A program made the translations under genes and the position numbers. A DNA stretch of 64,000 bases from Schistocerca nitens (lineage: Eukaryota > Arthropoda > Insecta > Orthoptera > Acrididae), in the NCBI RefSeq assembly GCF_023898315.1, contig NC_064616.1, positions 535,203,102-535,267,101 of the forward strand, given 5' to 3'. The notes beneath the pieces are model-generated. The model saw nothing but the letters and a program-made list of their open reading frames with translations. It ran no database searches and was not told the origin of the DNA. This document shows, piece by piece, positions 11,408 through 20,979 of the stretch; within the stretch, counting starts at the first letter, position 1, and every line of letters begins with the position of its first letter.

Positions 11408-11640
11408 GGTCGGCTGGTTGGTTGGTTGAGGGGACCAAACAGTGAGGTCATCGTTCCCATCGTATTAGGATGGGGAAGGAAATCGGCTGTGCCCTTTGAA
11501 AGGAACCATCCAGTCATTTGCCTGAAGCGATTTAGGGAAATCACGGAAAACCTAGATCAGGTTGGCCGGATGTGGGTTTGAAGAGTCGTCCTCCCGAATG
11601 CGAGTCCAGTGTGCTAACCACTGCGCCACCTCGCTCGGTA
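11408..11640 (-). mobile_element. SINE family 2, minus strand
   Basis: Reverse copy running from ggttggttggttgaggggac to cgccacctcgctcggta. I could not fix a clear flanking direct repeat. It lies within the broken mariner transposase. Confidence 0.88.
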
Positions 11641-12165
11641 CAAATCGCTACTATCACATGATAAAGACCTTCCCCGACCTGGGTTAAACCAGTTAGTTGG
11701 GGAACATCAAAAGGGAGAAGTCTGATTGCAGCAAGCTGGAGCCACAGCTTACACTTCTCAGCATCCCTAAGGAGTTTTGAGAGAGCTGTTTCCCTAGACA
11801 TTTTCTTTCTTCACGGAGAAACATCTCCTGGCCTTCCAAGTCACCCGATTTATCAACTTGTGATTTTTTTGGGAGATTTGCAGGCTTTTGGGACACTTAA
11901 AACAAGTGTACAAATATCGCCCTACAACAGCTAAAGAGGCAGTCACTCACGAAGTGGCTGTCATTCCACGAGAACTGACACGAAGAACTGTGGACAACTT
12001 CAAGGAAAGGCTTCACATTGAAACATTTTGTCTCTATCAGTTTCAAGACACACAGAAGCAAAATATTACATTAAATACGCAAATAAAGGAAAAATTCGTC
12101 TATGTCCACAGTGGAGGACGCTATTTGCCGGACATAATTTTAAAAATCAGCTAATGTAAAATGGC

Positions 12166-12530
12166 ATATCATGTTTAGTTCACAAGAGTATTTTTTCTCT
12201 ATCTTTCTTTGTTGGTAATTACTTTCTGAAAACCGGGACATCGTCTTTCTGTCACATCTTGTACACGCCTGGTTATGCAATTGATTAGTGTGTTTGCGCA
12301 ACCACATAAAGCACATACTACTAACATAAAGCACATACTAGTAATGCCATCTACATTTTGTATATATGGTGTTTACGGAAGGACTACGAGCAGGCTTCTC
12401 AGTCAGAAATCGCATTTGCGCTCTGGTAATTTCTGACAGGATCGTGTTATGCGTTGCTTATTTGTAGCAATGCATATATTTGAACGTATAGTGCGATGAC
12501 GTCTGTAACAGCGCTGAGTGTCAACACGGC
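12166..12530. other. No gene recognised
   Basis: Unassigned AT-rich sequence; contains a short direct repeat (cataaagcacatactactaa / cataaagcacatactagtaa) near 12305-12345. Confidence 0.5.
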
Positions 12531-12531
12531 G

Positions 12532-12650
12532 CCGGCCTTTTGTGACCGAGCGGTTCTAGGCGCTTCAGTCCGGAACCGCGCGACTGCTACGGTCGCAGGT
12601 TCGAATCCTGCCTCGGAACATGGATGTGTGTGATGTCCTTAGGTTATTTA
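12532..12650 (+). mobile_element. SINE family 1, 3'-truncated
   Basis: The head is present (gtgaccgagcggttctaggc through ggttcgaatcctgcctcgg) and the tail stops after gtccttaggttatttagg. It then runs straight into Tc1-derived sequence. A later deletion or recombination joined the two. Confidence 0.85.
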
Positions 12651-13090
12651 GGTGCCATTGGGTACCAATACGGTCTCCTCTAAAGAGCATTGCAGGGAAT
12701 TTGGACACTAGCCGTTACATTTCTGAAATGTTGCGGCCGATGGCTATTCCCTATTTGCGAGGACTCCATGATGTTACCTTTCGACAAGATAATGCAAGTT
12801 GTCCGTACTGTCTGGACCTACCTCAATACGGAGGGACTGTTGCCCTGGTCAGCAAGTGCTTCAGATATCCCACCCATTGAAAAAAATCAGAACATGAGTT
12901 GCCGATGGACTGACTTGCCAAAAGTCGTCAGCAATTCCCACTGATCAACTCTGCCATACAGTTGAGTTGCGGGCAATGATATACCTGTCTCTGTCGTCCT
13001 AGCTCAGCTCGACTCGATGATAACCCACGTTAGAATCATCGTTGATGCGAGAGGTGGCAACTGTGTACTAAATTTCACAACCTGTATATC
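12651..13090 (+). pseudogene. Tc1-like transposase C-terminal remnant
   Basis: Piecewise translation gives NLDTSRYISEMLRP, IPYLRGLHDVTFRQDNA and, in another frame, LLPWSASASDIPPIEKNQN. These are decayed forms of Tc1 blocks, normally ending LPWPARSPDLSPIEHVW. Aspartate of QDNA is kept. Further on, VDARGGN resembles the usual end of the protein. It lacks the N-terminus and both TIRs and is fused at its left to a truncated SINE. Confidence 0.7.
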
Positions 13091-13217
13091 CCAAAACCAA
13101 ATTTAATCATGCACACAAATTTAATCATGCTTTTGTCCTACTGTACTCCAGAACCACAAGAAGTTAAATTTCGTAGTTTCGTATCCTTCCTGGTGTTGCA
13201 CTTATAACAAGCATCTC

Positions 13218-13261
<44 letters not shown>
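13218..13261. repeat. (AC)n microsatellite
   Basis: Uninterrupted AC units, about 22. Confidence 0.97.
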
Positions 13262-13263
<2 letters not shown>

Positions 13264-13360
13264 ATAAGTCACCGTACGGGGCGTGGCGGAGGGTACCGTG
13301 TACCATTGCTAGGCATTTCCTCTCCTGTGCCACTCTCAAAGAGAGAGTAATGGAAAAACG

Positions 13361-13563
13361 CAGCTCGTGGTCGTGCGGTAGCGGTCCCGCTTCCCACGCC
13401 CGGGTTCCCGGGTTCGATTCCCGGCGGGGTTAGGGATTTTCTCTGCCTCGTGATGACTGGGTGTTGTGTGCTGTCCATAGGTTAGTTAGGTTTAAGTAAT
13501 TCCAAGTTCTAGGGGACTGATGACCATAGATGTTAAGTCCCATAGTGCTCAGAGCCATTTTTT
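13361..13563 (+). mobile_element. SINE family 3: different tRNA head, same tail as family 1
   Basis: The head cagctcgtggtcgtgcggta, with B-box-like gggttcgattcccggcgggg, differs from family 1. The tail (gttagttaggtttaagtaat ... aagtcccatagtgctcagag) is the same. The direct repeat gaaaaacg lies at 13353-13360 and 13564-13571. Two 5'-truncated copies lie at 23962 and 37719. Confidence 0.9.
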
Positions 13564-13940
13564 GAAAAACGACTTTCTACTGGGTGTTCAGAAATTTCCG
13601 TTACAAACTTCTAGGACTGGTGGTGGAGAGTTAATTCATAGTATTTTGAATAGGAATCCACGTCCGGGAACGTCATCCAACGACGCTACAGAGCGTCAAA
13701 GCTATAGGCGCCGGTAACTGTAAATCTATGTATATACAAGGTGATGCCGTGATGATGTAACAAACTTTCAAGGATGAAGGAGAGGGATAAATGTATCAAT
13801 TTGAGATAAGGGTCACTGAGAAAGAAACGAACGAGTCGAAGGTTATATGCGAAAACCATTCTGGTATCTCTGACAGTGCAATACGTGTGCCCACGAATAC
13901 TAGCATCCACCGGTATTATTGTTGCTTAGACTGCGGAGTA

Positions 13941-14155
13941 GGCAACTTACGGAGGTGGTAGTATGGACAAAAAAAAGTCAGTAACCCTGGGTTCTAAAAT
14001 GCATACCTTGAGAGCTATGAGCACTCGTTCAACAGAGGAAATGTTTCACACTAGCGAAGATGAAGTGCTCATAGTTCTTCAGTTATGCATTTTCGACCCA
14101 TGTTTAGTGGGGATTTTTTCTTGTTCTGGTCCATACTACCACCTCTGAAAGTTGC
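13941..14155. repeat. Imperfect palindrome (foldback)
   Basis: Left arm 13941-14025 holds ggaggtggtagtatggac and agctatgagcact. Right arm 14064-14155 holds agtgctcatagtt and gtccatactaccacctctg in inverted order. The loop is about 40 bp. It lies in a longer stretch (from about 13730) that looks like a dispersed repeat but is unassigned. Confidence 0.75.
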
Positions 14156-14469
14156 ATACCATACATTCTTCGCAACAACCATATCAGTACATGTATTCTA
14201 CTCTCAGAGATAACAGAATGAATTTCGCTTGTAACTTTCGACTCTTCCATTTCAGAACCAGGGGCCCTTACCACAAATTCATACATTTATCCGTCTACAT
14301 CGTCCTTGAAAGTCCGTAACATCATCACGAAATCGTCTGGCATATACACACATTCACAGGCGTCAGCGCCTAACTTTGACGTTCTGTATCGTCGTTGGGT
14401 GAAGTTTCTGTACATGGGTTTCCTTTCGAAATATTACGTAATCATTCCCCACTATAAGTTCCTGACGTT

Positions 14470-14545
14470 TGTAGCGGGAGTAGCCTCCTTACGCAAGAAG
14501 ACCCGGGTTCGAGTCTCGACCGCAGCACAAACTTTAATTCATTTC
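14470..14545 (+). repeat. Possible tRNA-derived fragment
   Basis: A B-box-like gggttcgagtctcgaccgca in isolation. No tail or flanking repeat could be assigned. Confidence 0.3.
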
Positions 14546-14546
14546 T

Positions 14547-15500
14547 TCAGCAGTATAATCGTTTTACAGTCAGCTTCAGATGCCGGTTCTCTAAATTTTC
14601 CCAGTAGTGTTCCTCAAAAAGAACATTGCCTTCCCTCAAGGGAATCCCATTAGAGCTCCCGAAGCATCTCCGTAATACCTGCGTGTTGTTCCACCCACCG
14701 GTTAGAAATCTAACAGTATGCCTCTGAAATGCTTCGAAGTCTTTGTTATTCTGGCCTGGTGCCGATCCCAAATACTAGAGCAGTTCTCAATAATATGTCG
14801 TACTAGCGTGCCATATGCGGCCTGCTTAACAAATAAACAACACTTTGCCCAAATTCTCCCAATAAAACGAAGTCGACCGTTCACCTTTTCTACTACAACC
14901 CTCATTCCACTTCACACCGCCGTGCCAATTAACTCCGAGATACTTAAACGACGTCACTGTGTCAAGCAGCAGACTACTAATGCTGTATCCGGACATTGTG
15001 GGTTTGTTTTTCCACTAATCTTCATGAACTCTCATTTTTCTACATTAGGACTAGCTGCCATTAATCACACCAACTAGAAATTTTGCGCTGTGGCCGAGCG
15101 GTTCTAGGCGCTTCAGTTCAAAACCGCGCTGCTGCTACTGTCGCAGGTTCGAATCCTGCCTCAGGCATGGGTGTGTGTGGTGTCCTTAGGTTAATTAGGT
15201 TTAAGTAGATCTAAGTCTAGGGGACTCATGACTTCAGATGTGAAGTCCCATAGTGCTTAGAGCGATTTTAACCATTTTTTTAGAAATTTTCTCTAAGTCA
15301 TCTTGTACACTCCTTCAGGCTCTCAACTTCGACATCTCCCCGTACACCATAGCATGATCAGCCAACGACCGCAGATCGTTCCCCACCCAGATAGTTTATG
15401 TATACAGAAAGGAATAGAGGTACAATCATACTTCCTTGAGGTGCTTCTGACGATATCCTTGTCTCTCATAAGCACTCGCTAATCCCAGAAATTCATGAAG
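14547..15500 (-). pseudogene. LINE reverse transcriptase remnant, split by a SINE
   Basis: Minus-strand non-LTR retrotransposon piece of the same general type as the one at 20.98-23.5 kb. Right of the SINE (15291-15480) the RT core reads APQGSMIVPLF..YINYL (normally VPQGSVLGPLLF) and a damaged FADD box, LADHAMVYG. Left of it come LNVEKCELMKISG, FKYLGVNW and the C-terminal block VEKVNGRLRFIGRIWAKC ... CSSIWDRHQ, ending about 14547. Several frame changes and the lost FADD make it inactive. The SINE at 15085-15280 interrupts it. Confidence 0.75.
15085..15280 (+). mobile_element. SINE family 1 inside a LINE
   Basis: Head gcgctgtggccgagcggtt and the usual tail. The perfect direct repeat tagaaatttt lies at 15075-15084 and 15281-15290. 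Confidence 0.92.
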
Positions 15501-15509
15501 ATAGACGTT

Positions 15510-16900
15510 GACTGTGGGTATTGTATCACAGAGACAGCCCCTTTGACTGTTCAGAGATGTCATTAAACCCGCCATAAGATGTAAACAACCATGCACGAGC
15601 AGCGTCTATTTGACGGAGGGGTCCGACACCCGAGCAGTTCCAGTCATTCCACCAGGAAGGAGGTACACGGCTCGTGTTGTCTGTAGATCAACCATGCCTA
15701 GACGGTCAATACCGCGGTTCGATCGCGTCCGCATTGTTACTTTGTGCCAGGAAGGGCTCTCAACAAGGGGAGTGTCCAGGCGTCTCGGGATAAAACAAAG
15801 CGATGTTGTTCAGACATGGAGGAGATACAGAGAGAGAGGAACTGTCGATGACATGCCTCGCTCAGGCCGCCCAAGGGGTACTATTGCAATGGATGACCGC
15901 TACCTATGGATTATGGCTCGGAGGAACCCTGAAAGCAACGCCACCGTGTTGAATAATGCTTTTCGTACAGCCACGGGACGTCGTGTTACGACTCAAACTG
16001 TGTGCAGTAGGCTGCATGATACACAACTTCACTCCCGACGTCCATGGCGAGGTCCATCTTTGCAACCAAGACACCAGGAAGCGCGGTACAGATGGGCCCA
16101 ACAACATGCCGAATTGACCGCTCAGGATCGGCATCACGTTCTGTTCATCGATGAGTGTCGCATATGCCTTCAATCGGACAATCGTCGGGAGACGTGTTTG
16201 GAGGCATTCCGGTCAGGCTGAGAGCCTTAAACACACTGTCCAGCGAAAGTGCTGCAAGGTGGAGGGTCTCTGATGTTTTGGGGTGGCATTATTTGGGACC
16301 TTCGTACGCCGCTGGTGGTCATGGAAGGCACCGTAACGGCTGTACTATACGTGAATGTCATCCTCCGACCGATAAAGCAACCATATCGGCAGCATATTGG
16401 CGAGGCATTCGTCTTCAAGGACGACAATCCGCGCCCCCATCGTGCACATCTTGTGAATGACTTCCTTCAGGATAACGACATCGCTCGACTAGAGGGGCCA
16501 GCATTATCTCCAGGCATGAACCCTATCGAACATGCTTGGGCCAGATTGAAAAGGACTGTTTATGGATGACGTGACCCACTCTGAGGGATCTACGCCGAAT
16601 CGTCGTTGAGGAGTGGGACAACCTGGACCAACAGTGCCTTGATGAACTTGTGGACAGTATGCCACAGCGAATACAGGCATGCATCAATGCCAGAGGACGT
16701 GCTACTGGGTATTAGAGGTACCAGTGTGTACAGCAATCTGGATCTCCACCTCTGAAGGTCTCGCTGTACTGTGGTATAACATGCGATGTGTGGTTTTCAT
16801 GAGCAATAAAAAGGGCGGAAATGATGTTTATGTTGATCTCTATCCCAATTTTCTGTACAGGTTCCGGAACTCTCGGAACCGAGGTGATGCAGAACTTTTT
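15510..16900 (+). mobile_element. Tc1-like transposon, nearly full coding length
   Basis: It spans a transposase with untranslated flanks that I recognise as belonging to the same element: an upstream stretch from about 15510 and a 3' part with gagcaataaaaagggcgga and aggttccggaactctcggaa near 16860. I could not pair terminal inverted repeats, so the limits are approximate. Confidence 0.65.
15694..16710 (+). pseudogene. Tc1-like transposase, DD34E, broken
   Basis: The likely start is the ATG at 15694 (MPRRSIPRFDRVRIV), followed by the paired-like helix-turn-helix DNA-binding region, with RSGRPRG as the AT-hook-like motif. The first catalytic Asp is in FIDECRICLQS near 16150. The second is in DDNPRPH (16423-16425). 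Glu is in NPIEHAW (16528-16530), with 34 residues between the last two, the Tc1 spacing. Damage: a short deletion after NRR near 16185 shifts the frame and ends the first half at 16221, and TGA at 16567 cuts before the C-terminal tail (LRRIVVEEWDNLDQQ ... NARGRATGY) that is still readable to about 16710. The usual role is cut-and-paste transposition at TA. Confidence 0.88.
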
Positions 16901-17371
16901 TTGACATGTATATTTTCTTTGACTTTTTTCCTTTTAAGTTCTTTTAAATTTAAAACATTGCACGTGAATTTAATTGGCGACTGATTCAACTGAAACAAAC
17001 AAAGTGCAGCTACTCCATTTAATATCTCACTCTAATTTTGTGGTAAGTTGGAAGAGCCATCAGTAATAAAGCTATTAGGATTGGTGTAGAGGTTAGGCGA
17101 GGTATCCCCAGACTTCAACAAGAATGGTATAATTCCAGTTCCAATGAAGGCAGGCGCTGACAGGTCCGAATATTACCAAATCATTAGTCTGGTCTGCAGA
17201 CTAGCAGGGTTCTGGGACGAATTACTCACAGATGATTGGAAAACCTGTTGAAGTCGGCGTTGGAGAAGATCAGTTTGTGTTCCGGGCAAACGTAGAAACA
17301 TGAGAGAGAGACACTGATCCTACGGCAAGACAGGCAAGCTAAAAGTAAACCTATGTTTATACTATAATTTG

Positions 17372-17822
17372 TTGATTTGTATGGAGTGTAGCCATGTATG
17401 GAAGTGAAACGTGGACGATAAATAGTTTAGACAAGAAGAGAATAGAAGCTTTCGAAATGTGGTGCTACAGAAGAATGCTGAAGATTAGATGGGTAGATCA
17501 CTTAACTAATGAGAAGGTACTGAACAGAATTGGGGAGAAGAGAAATTTGTGGCACAATTTGACTAGAAGAAGGGATCGATTGGTAGGACATATTCTGAGG
17601 CATCAAGCAATCACCAATTTAGTATTGGAGGTCAGCGTGGAGGGTAAAAGTCGTAGAGGGAGACCAAGAGATGAATACACTAAACAGATTCAGAAGGATG
17701 TAGGTTGCAGTAGGTATTGGGAGATGAAGCTTGCACAGGATAGAGTAGCATGGAGAGCTGCATCAAACCAGTCTCTGGACAGAAGGTCGCAACAAGAACA
17801 ACAACAACAACAACAACAACCA
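17372..17822 (+). mobile_element. LINE B 3' end inserted in LINE A
   Basis: The open frame from 17394 (MYGSETWTINSLDKKRIEA) is the C-terminal domain of the same kind of LINE. It has EMWCYRRMLKI and VEGKSRRGRPRDEY and ends near 17790 at a CAA repeat tail (caacaagaacaacaacaac). Upstream, LINE A stops at FVDL; downstream it restarts at ERAFDNV. So this 5'-truncated fragment landed inside LINE A's catalytic motif A, with no readable gap in the host coding. The C-terminal frame is open over about 145 codons, younger-looking than its host. Confidence 0.75.
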
Positions 17823-18295
17823 GAGAGAGCTTTTGACAATGTTGCTGGGCATACGTTCTTTGAAGTTCTGAAGGTAGCGTAGATAAAATACAGAGAGTGA
17901 AATGATATTCACAGCTTTTACAGAAACCAGACTGCAGTTGTCAGAGTAGGACTTGAAAGGGAATCAGTGTTTGAGGACAGAGTGAAACTGGGTTGTAGCC
18001 TATCCACGATGGTATTTAATCTGTACATTGAGCAAACATTAAGAAAAATCTAGAAGAAATATGGGGAAGAAATTAAGGTTTTAAGCAGAAGAAATAAAAT
18101 ATTTGAAATTTGCCGATGACACTGTAGTCCGATAAGAGACAGCAAATGACTTGGAAGACCAGCTTCGCGGAATGGGCAGTGTTTAAAAAAGAGCTTTTAA
18201 GATGGACGTCAACAAAAGTAAAACAAGGGTAATGCAATGTAGTTGAATTAAATTAGGCGATGCTGAGGGAATAAATCAGGAAATGAGATACTAGA

Positions 18296-18490
18296 GTCGG
18301 CCGAAGTGGCCGTGCGGTTAAAGGCGCTGCAGTCTGGAACCGCAAGACCGCTACGGTCGCAGGTTCGAATCCTGCCTCGGGCATGGATGTTTGTGATGTC
18401 CTTAGGTTAGTTAGGTTTAACTAGTTCTAAGTTCTAGGGGACTAATGACCTCAGCAGTTGAGTCCCATAGTGCTCAGAGCCATTTTTTTT
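18296..18490 (+). mobile_element. SINE family 1 in LINE A, 11 bp target duplication
   Basis: Class II tRNA-like head (gtggccgtgcggttaaaggc, gaccgctacggtc). The perfect repeat gagatactaga lies at 18285-18295 and 18491-18501. Confidence 0.94.
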
Positions 18491-18729
18491 GAGATACTAG
18501 AAGTATTCAACGAGTTTTACCTTTTGGGCAGCAAAATGACTGATGATTGGCAATAGGAAGGAAAGCATTTCTAAAGGCAAGGGATCGGTTACCATCAAAT
18601 ACAATTTCAAGCGTTAGGTTTTAAAAAATCATTTATTTTGCCATCTCAGCTAACTTTTTTATGGTGACACTAAAATGTTGAAAAAATAAAAATGGATACA
18701 AATGAGACGGCAAAATAAACCATATATTT

Positions 18730-19056
18730 TTTTCTAAATACAGTAAATCTTGATAAAAGTGGAACGTGTATAATTCGTACATCTGCCCAAACCGTACAAG
18801 AATTTCTGTGTCGACGCATTCTGTACATTTTTATATGCTAATTTTTTGTATAAAGCGGAACGTGCCTAACTCGAGAACGGAATACAAATTTTGAGACTTA
18901 ATTAATACGCCATTGTATAAAGCGGAAGAGAGACTATATAGGACTACTGCCTTACAGTACACATTAGTTATTCACGACTCTACAAGAACGCTACTTTTAA
19001 CAAGAAGACTACAGCCCTGACAGTGCTGTGAAGTTGCCCAAGAAAAGAGGTTCTGC
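18730..19056 (+). mobile_element. Probable pogo/Tigger 5' region
   Basis: Repeated motifs (aaaagtggaacgtgtataat, ataaagcggaacgtgcctaa, ataaagcggaagagagac) resemble the subterminal repeats upstream of Tigger transposases. They are followed at 19028 by a start (MKLPKKRG) like the basic N-terminus of that family. The expected next segment is absent here but appears at 23583. Confidence 0.4.
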
Positions 19057-19394
19057 CCAGCACAGCGCTGCGGATGTGGAGACCAAACCGCGCCGCTCTG
19101 TGCAGCAACGAACAACAGCCCTTTCACACGGCAGGTCGTGCATCCAGCTGCAGATAGCTGAAGTGTCCTTTCATACGAAACACTCAGGACTCATTGAGCC
19201 GCACTGCAGCTTGTCAAGTGAATCGCTTGCTACTCGCTTTACACAGAGCCTTACGGCAACTATCACACGGGATACAGTGAGCCGCTTGTCGCCCTTTGCG
19301 CACAGTTTTGGCACACATTGTTGACTTTGCCAGATGCTAAGTACCTGTAAGAAGAATAGCTTTACCAAAATATATTAATGACACCTACAATTTT

Positions 19395-20216
19395 TTTAGG
19401 AAGTGATGTAAAAAAGAAGTGGGAGTCTGTGAGATTATTATACGTGAGGAATATTAAAAGATGTAGAGAAGTAAAGAGTGGTTCTGCACTAACTGACAAA
19501 ACTAAACATTTATTCTGACCTCCTGTAATTTTTGTCACCTGTTATTCAGCACAAAATGTAAGTATACAATATATCCGGTACTCGTGTGTTAACTTATTCT
19601 AGACAACTGAACGCTTTCAAATTCTTTACTTTTTTAATGCTGTCACATAATGATTCTTTCCAGGACATTCGCTAATTATGTAAAGACGATGACACGATTA
19701 GAAACGACTACTGATGGAGATGGCAATGAACTGCCAGTTAGTATTATTGAGAGAGAACAGATCCTTTCAAAAACGAGAAAAATTACAAAACAAGGTCCAA
19801 AATCAGAAACAGAAAAATTGTGTAATGTTTTGCACCGAACCACTGAAATTACAGAAGACTACAGCACAGAACTATCTGATGACGATAAACTTTTTCCCAT
19901 TATCTTTGATGAAAGACTTCGTAGTTATTCCAGAACACGGCCATCTTCTCGCAATATGTGGAACAATTCAAGTGGTTGCTAAATATAAGCTACGGATATC
20001 TACATCTATGCATCACCCACGTTATGAAAACTTTGCAGCATACATGTCACAACAATGTCATGTAGGGCCAGTTCCTTTTCACCCACCCCAGCAGTTTTCC
20101 ACAAACGCCTCTGAAATGAATCTCCCAAGTCTCCCTATCCATCCAGCACTTACACACAACATTCCTCTCAGCCCACTCCAGAAATCGAAAACCAGTACCA
20201 TAATTCGTCAACCCTG
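19395..20216 (+). pseudogene. MADF-domain protein of a Harbinger element, broken
   Basis: GSDVKKKWESVRLLYVRNIKRC near 19400-19470 is the second half of a MADF (Myb/SANT-like) domain; the KKWESVRLLY block is diagnostic. Downstream frames at 19650-19982 and 19714-20217 read as an acidic, Ser/Pro-rich tail and may be its C-terminal part, but no domain is visible. In PIF/Harbinger elements a second, Myb/MADF-type protein commonly accompanies the transposase and helps DNA binding. The first half of the domain and a clean start are missing. Confidence 0.5.
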
Positions 20217-20234
20217 AGCCTTTAAAAAACTTTT

Positions 20235-20580
20235 TTAACTTTTTAATACGTACAATACTTCAATTGTCATACCATTCGGAAAAACTACCATGATATTAGA
20301 TGCTCTTATGTTGATTGACATTTGTATCAATAACAAATAACTTATTAAAATTCTAATAAAATGTTCCACATTTTTGCAACAAAGAAGTATGATTTGCACC
20401 CACCTCAGAGTCAGAGGCACTCTCCCTTTCACTGTTGTAAGCTTCCTCATGTTAGTGTCCACCAACCGAATGAATGGTTTCAGTATTGCACACAACTCAT
20501 CGAATGAAGTTAATGACATACGGCAAAAATTTAAAAATTCGTCAGGATCTCTTCGAAGTGTTCCACGTAGACAATGAAAA
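20235..20580 (-). pseudogene. PIF/Harbinger transposase N-terminal fragment
   Basis: The minus-strand frame reads FLNFCRMSLTSFDELCAIL, then DTNMRKLTTVKGRVPLTLR, the conserved N-terminal region of Harbinger transposases (normally RMSLTTFDELL...TNMREAI...RLAVTLRFL). It ends soon after; no catalytic DDE part follows. The 94-codon frame (from 20519) keeps only this part in frame. Confidence 0.8.
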
Positions 20581-20979
20581 GCTCCTAAGCTTAATAGACA
20601 ACTAGTAATTGGAGTTTACCAATTCTCTCTTTTCGGCACTTTGCGTTTCTTCATAACAACTGCAGCAGCAACTTGCTCTACAGGAAACTTTTGTTACTGA
20701 CTGGTTCAAGAAACAATACGCCAACAGTCAGCACTTCTTTTTAGGTACCACGTGATAGCTGCAGTGGACAGGAGTTCGGCCCTGAGAGCCGAAGACTGGC
20801 GGCAGAAAGCGGCTCACTGCATTCAGATGGGCGGCCTCCCGCCTGAAGCAGGCCTAACGCGCATACTAGAACATTGCTGCGTACCTATACACACTCTGCT
20901 GCAATCTCCCCAGTTAAAGATGTGGGTGTTGTTTCGTTAAACAATGATTTTACCTGCCAAGGTCAAGCACTACCTGCAT

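Larger units (their letters stand above)
10358..12154 (+). pseudogene. Mariner-like transposase pseudogene, in pieces
   Basis: The N-terminal helix-turn-helix half starts at 10358 (MAWLSERRAFLVKEYIRN) and, after an early stop, ends with RSVLHRDLHMHPY near 10710. The catalytic region resumes near 10805 as SSNEAQFQ, where the first catalytic Asp of SDEA is Asn. It continues to FFEEDGITITVN at about 10953-10995, where the foldback begins. After the SINE, QAGATAYTSQ (normally QDGATAH) shows the second Asp changed to Ala. SWPSKSPDLSTCDFF then gives the third Asp. The C-terminus reads VYKYRPTTAKEAV and ends GGRYLPDIILK at 12154. Stops and frameshifts run throughout. It is a former DDD transposase; two catalytic residues are lost. 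Confidence 0.8.
10238..12165 (+). mobile_element. Decayed mariner-like element with two insertions
   Basis: A probable left end, cagggtccggcaaaaagacc, begins at 10238 right after TA. Transposase pieces occur in order at 10358-10720, 10800-10990 and 11720-12154. A foldback element (10992-11341) and a family 2 SINE (about 11408-11640) interrupt them. I could not find the matching right end after 12165, so the right boundary is only where coding homology stops. Confidence 0.7.
17090..18625 (+). pseudogene. LINE A reverse transcriptase remnant
   Basis: Non-LTR retrotransposon in pieces. From 17110: GIIPVPMKAGADRSEYYQIISL (normally ...NYRPISLL), then EDQFVFRANVE (EDQFGFRKG). FVDL appears near 17368, where a second LINE interrupts. 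Coding resumes near 17822 with ERAFDNVAGHTFFEVLK. GCSLSTMVFNLYIEQTL follows (motif B region). An altered catalytic box (FADD region, KFADDTVV in one frame) lies near 18107. After the SINE, EILEVFNEFYLLGSKMTDD continues to about 18560. Stops and frameshifts are many. The family resembles the RTE/craTA-like endonuclease-RT elements common in arthropods; the clade call is tentative. Confidence 0.75.
19057..20870. mobile_element. PIF/Harbinger-like element (limits uncertain)
   Basis: Contains a MADF-type frame on the plus strand and a Harbinger transposase N-terminus on the minus strand, the arrangement also seen at 35848-37523. GC-rich blocks at 19057-19330 and 20750-20870 may be its ends. The right block ends caggcct before aac, like the aggcct terminus at 35848, but I could not confirm inverted repeats. 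Confidence 0.5.
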
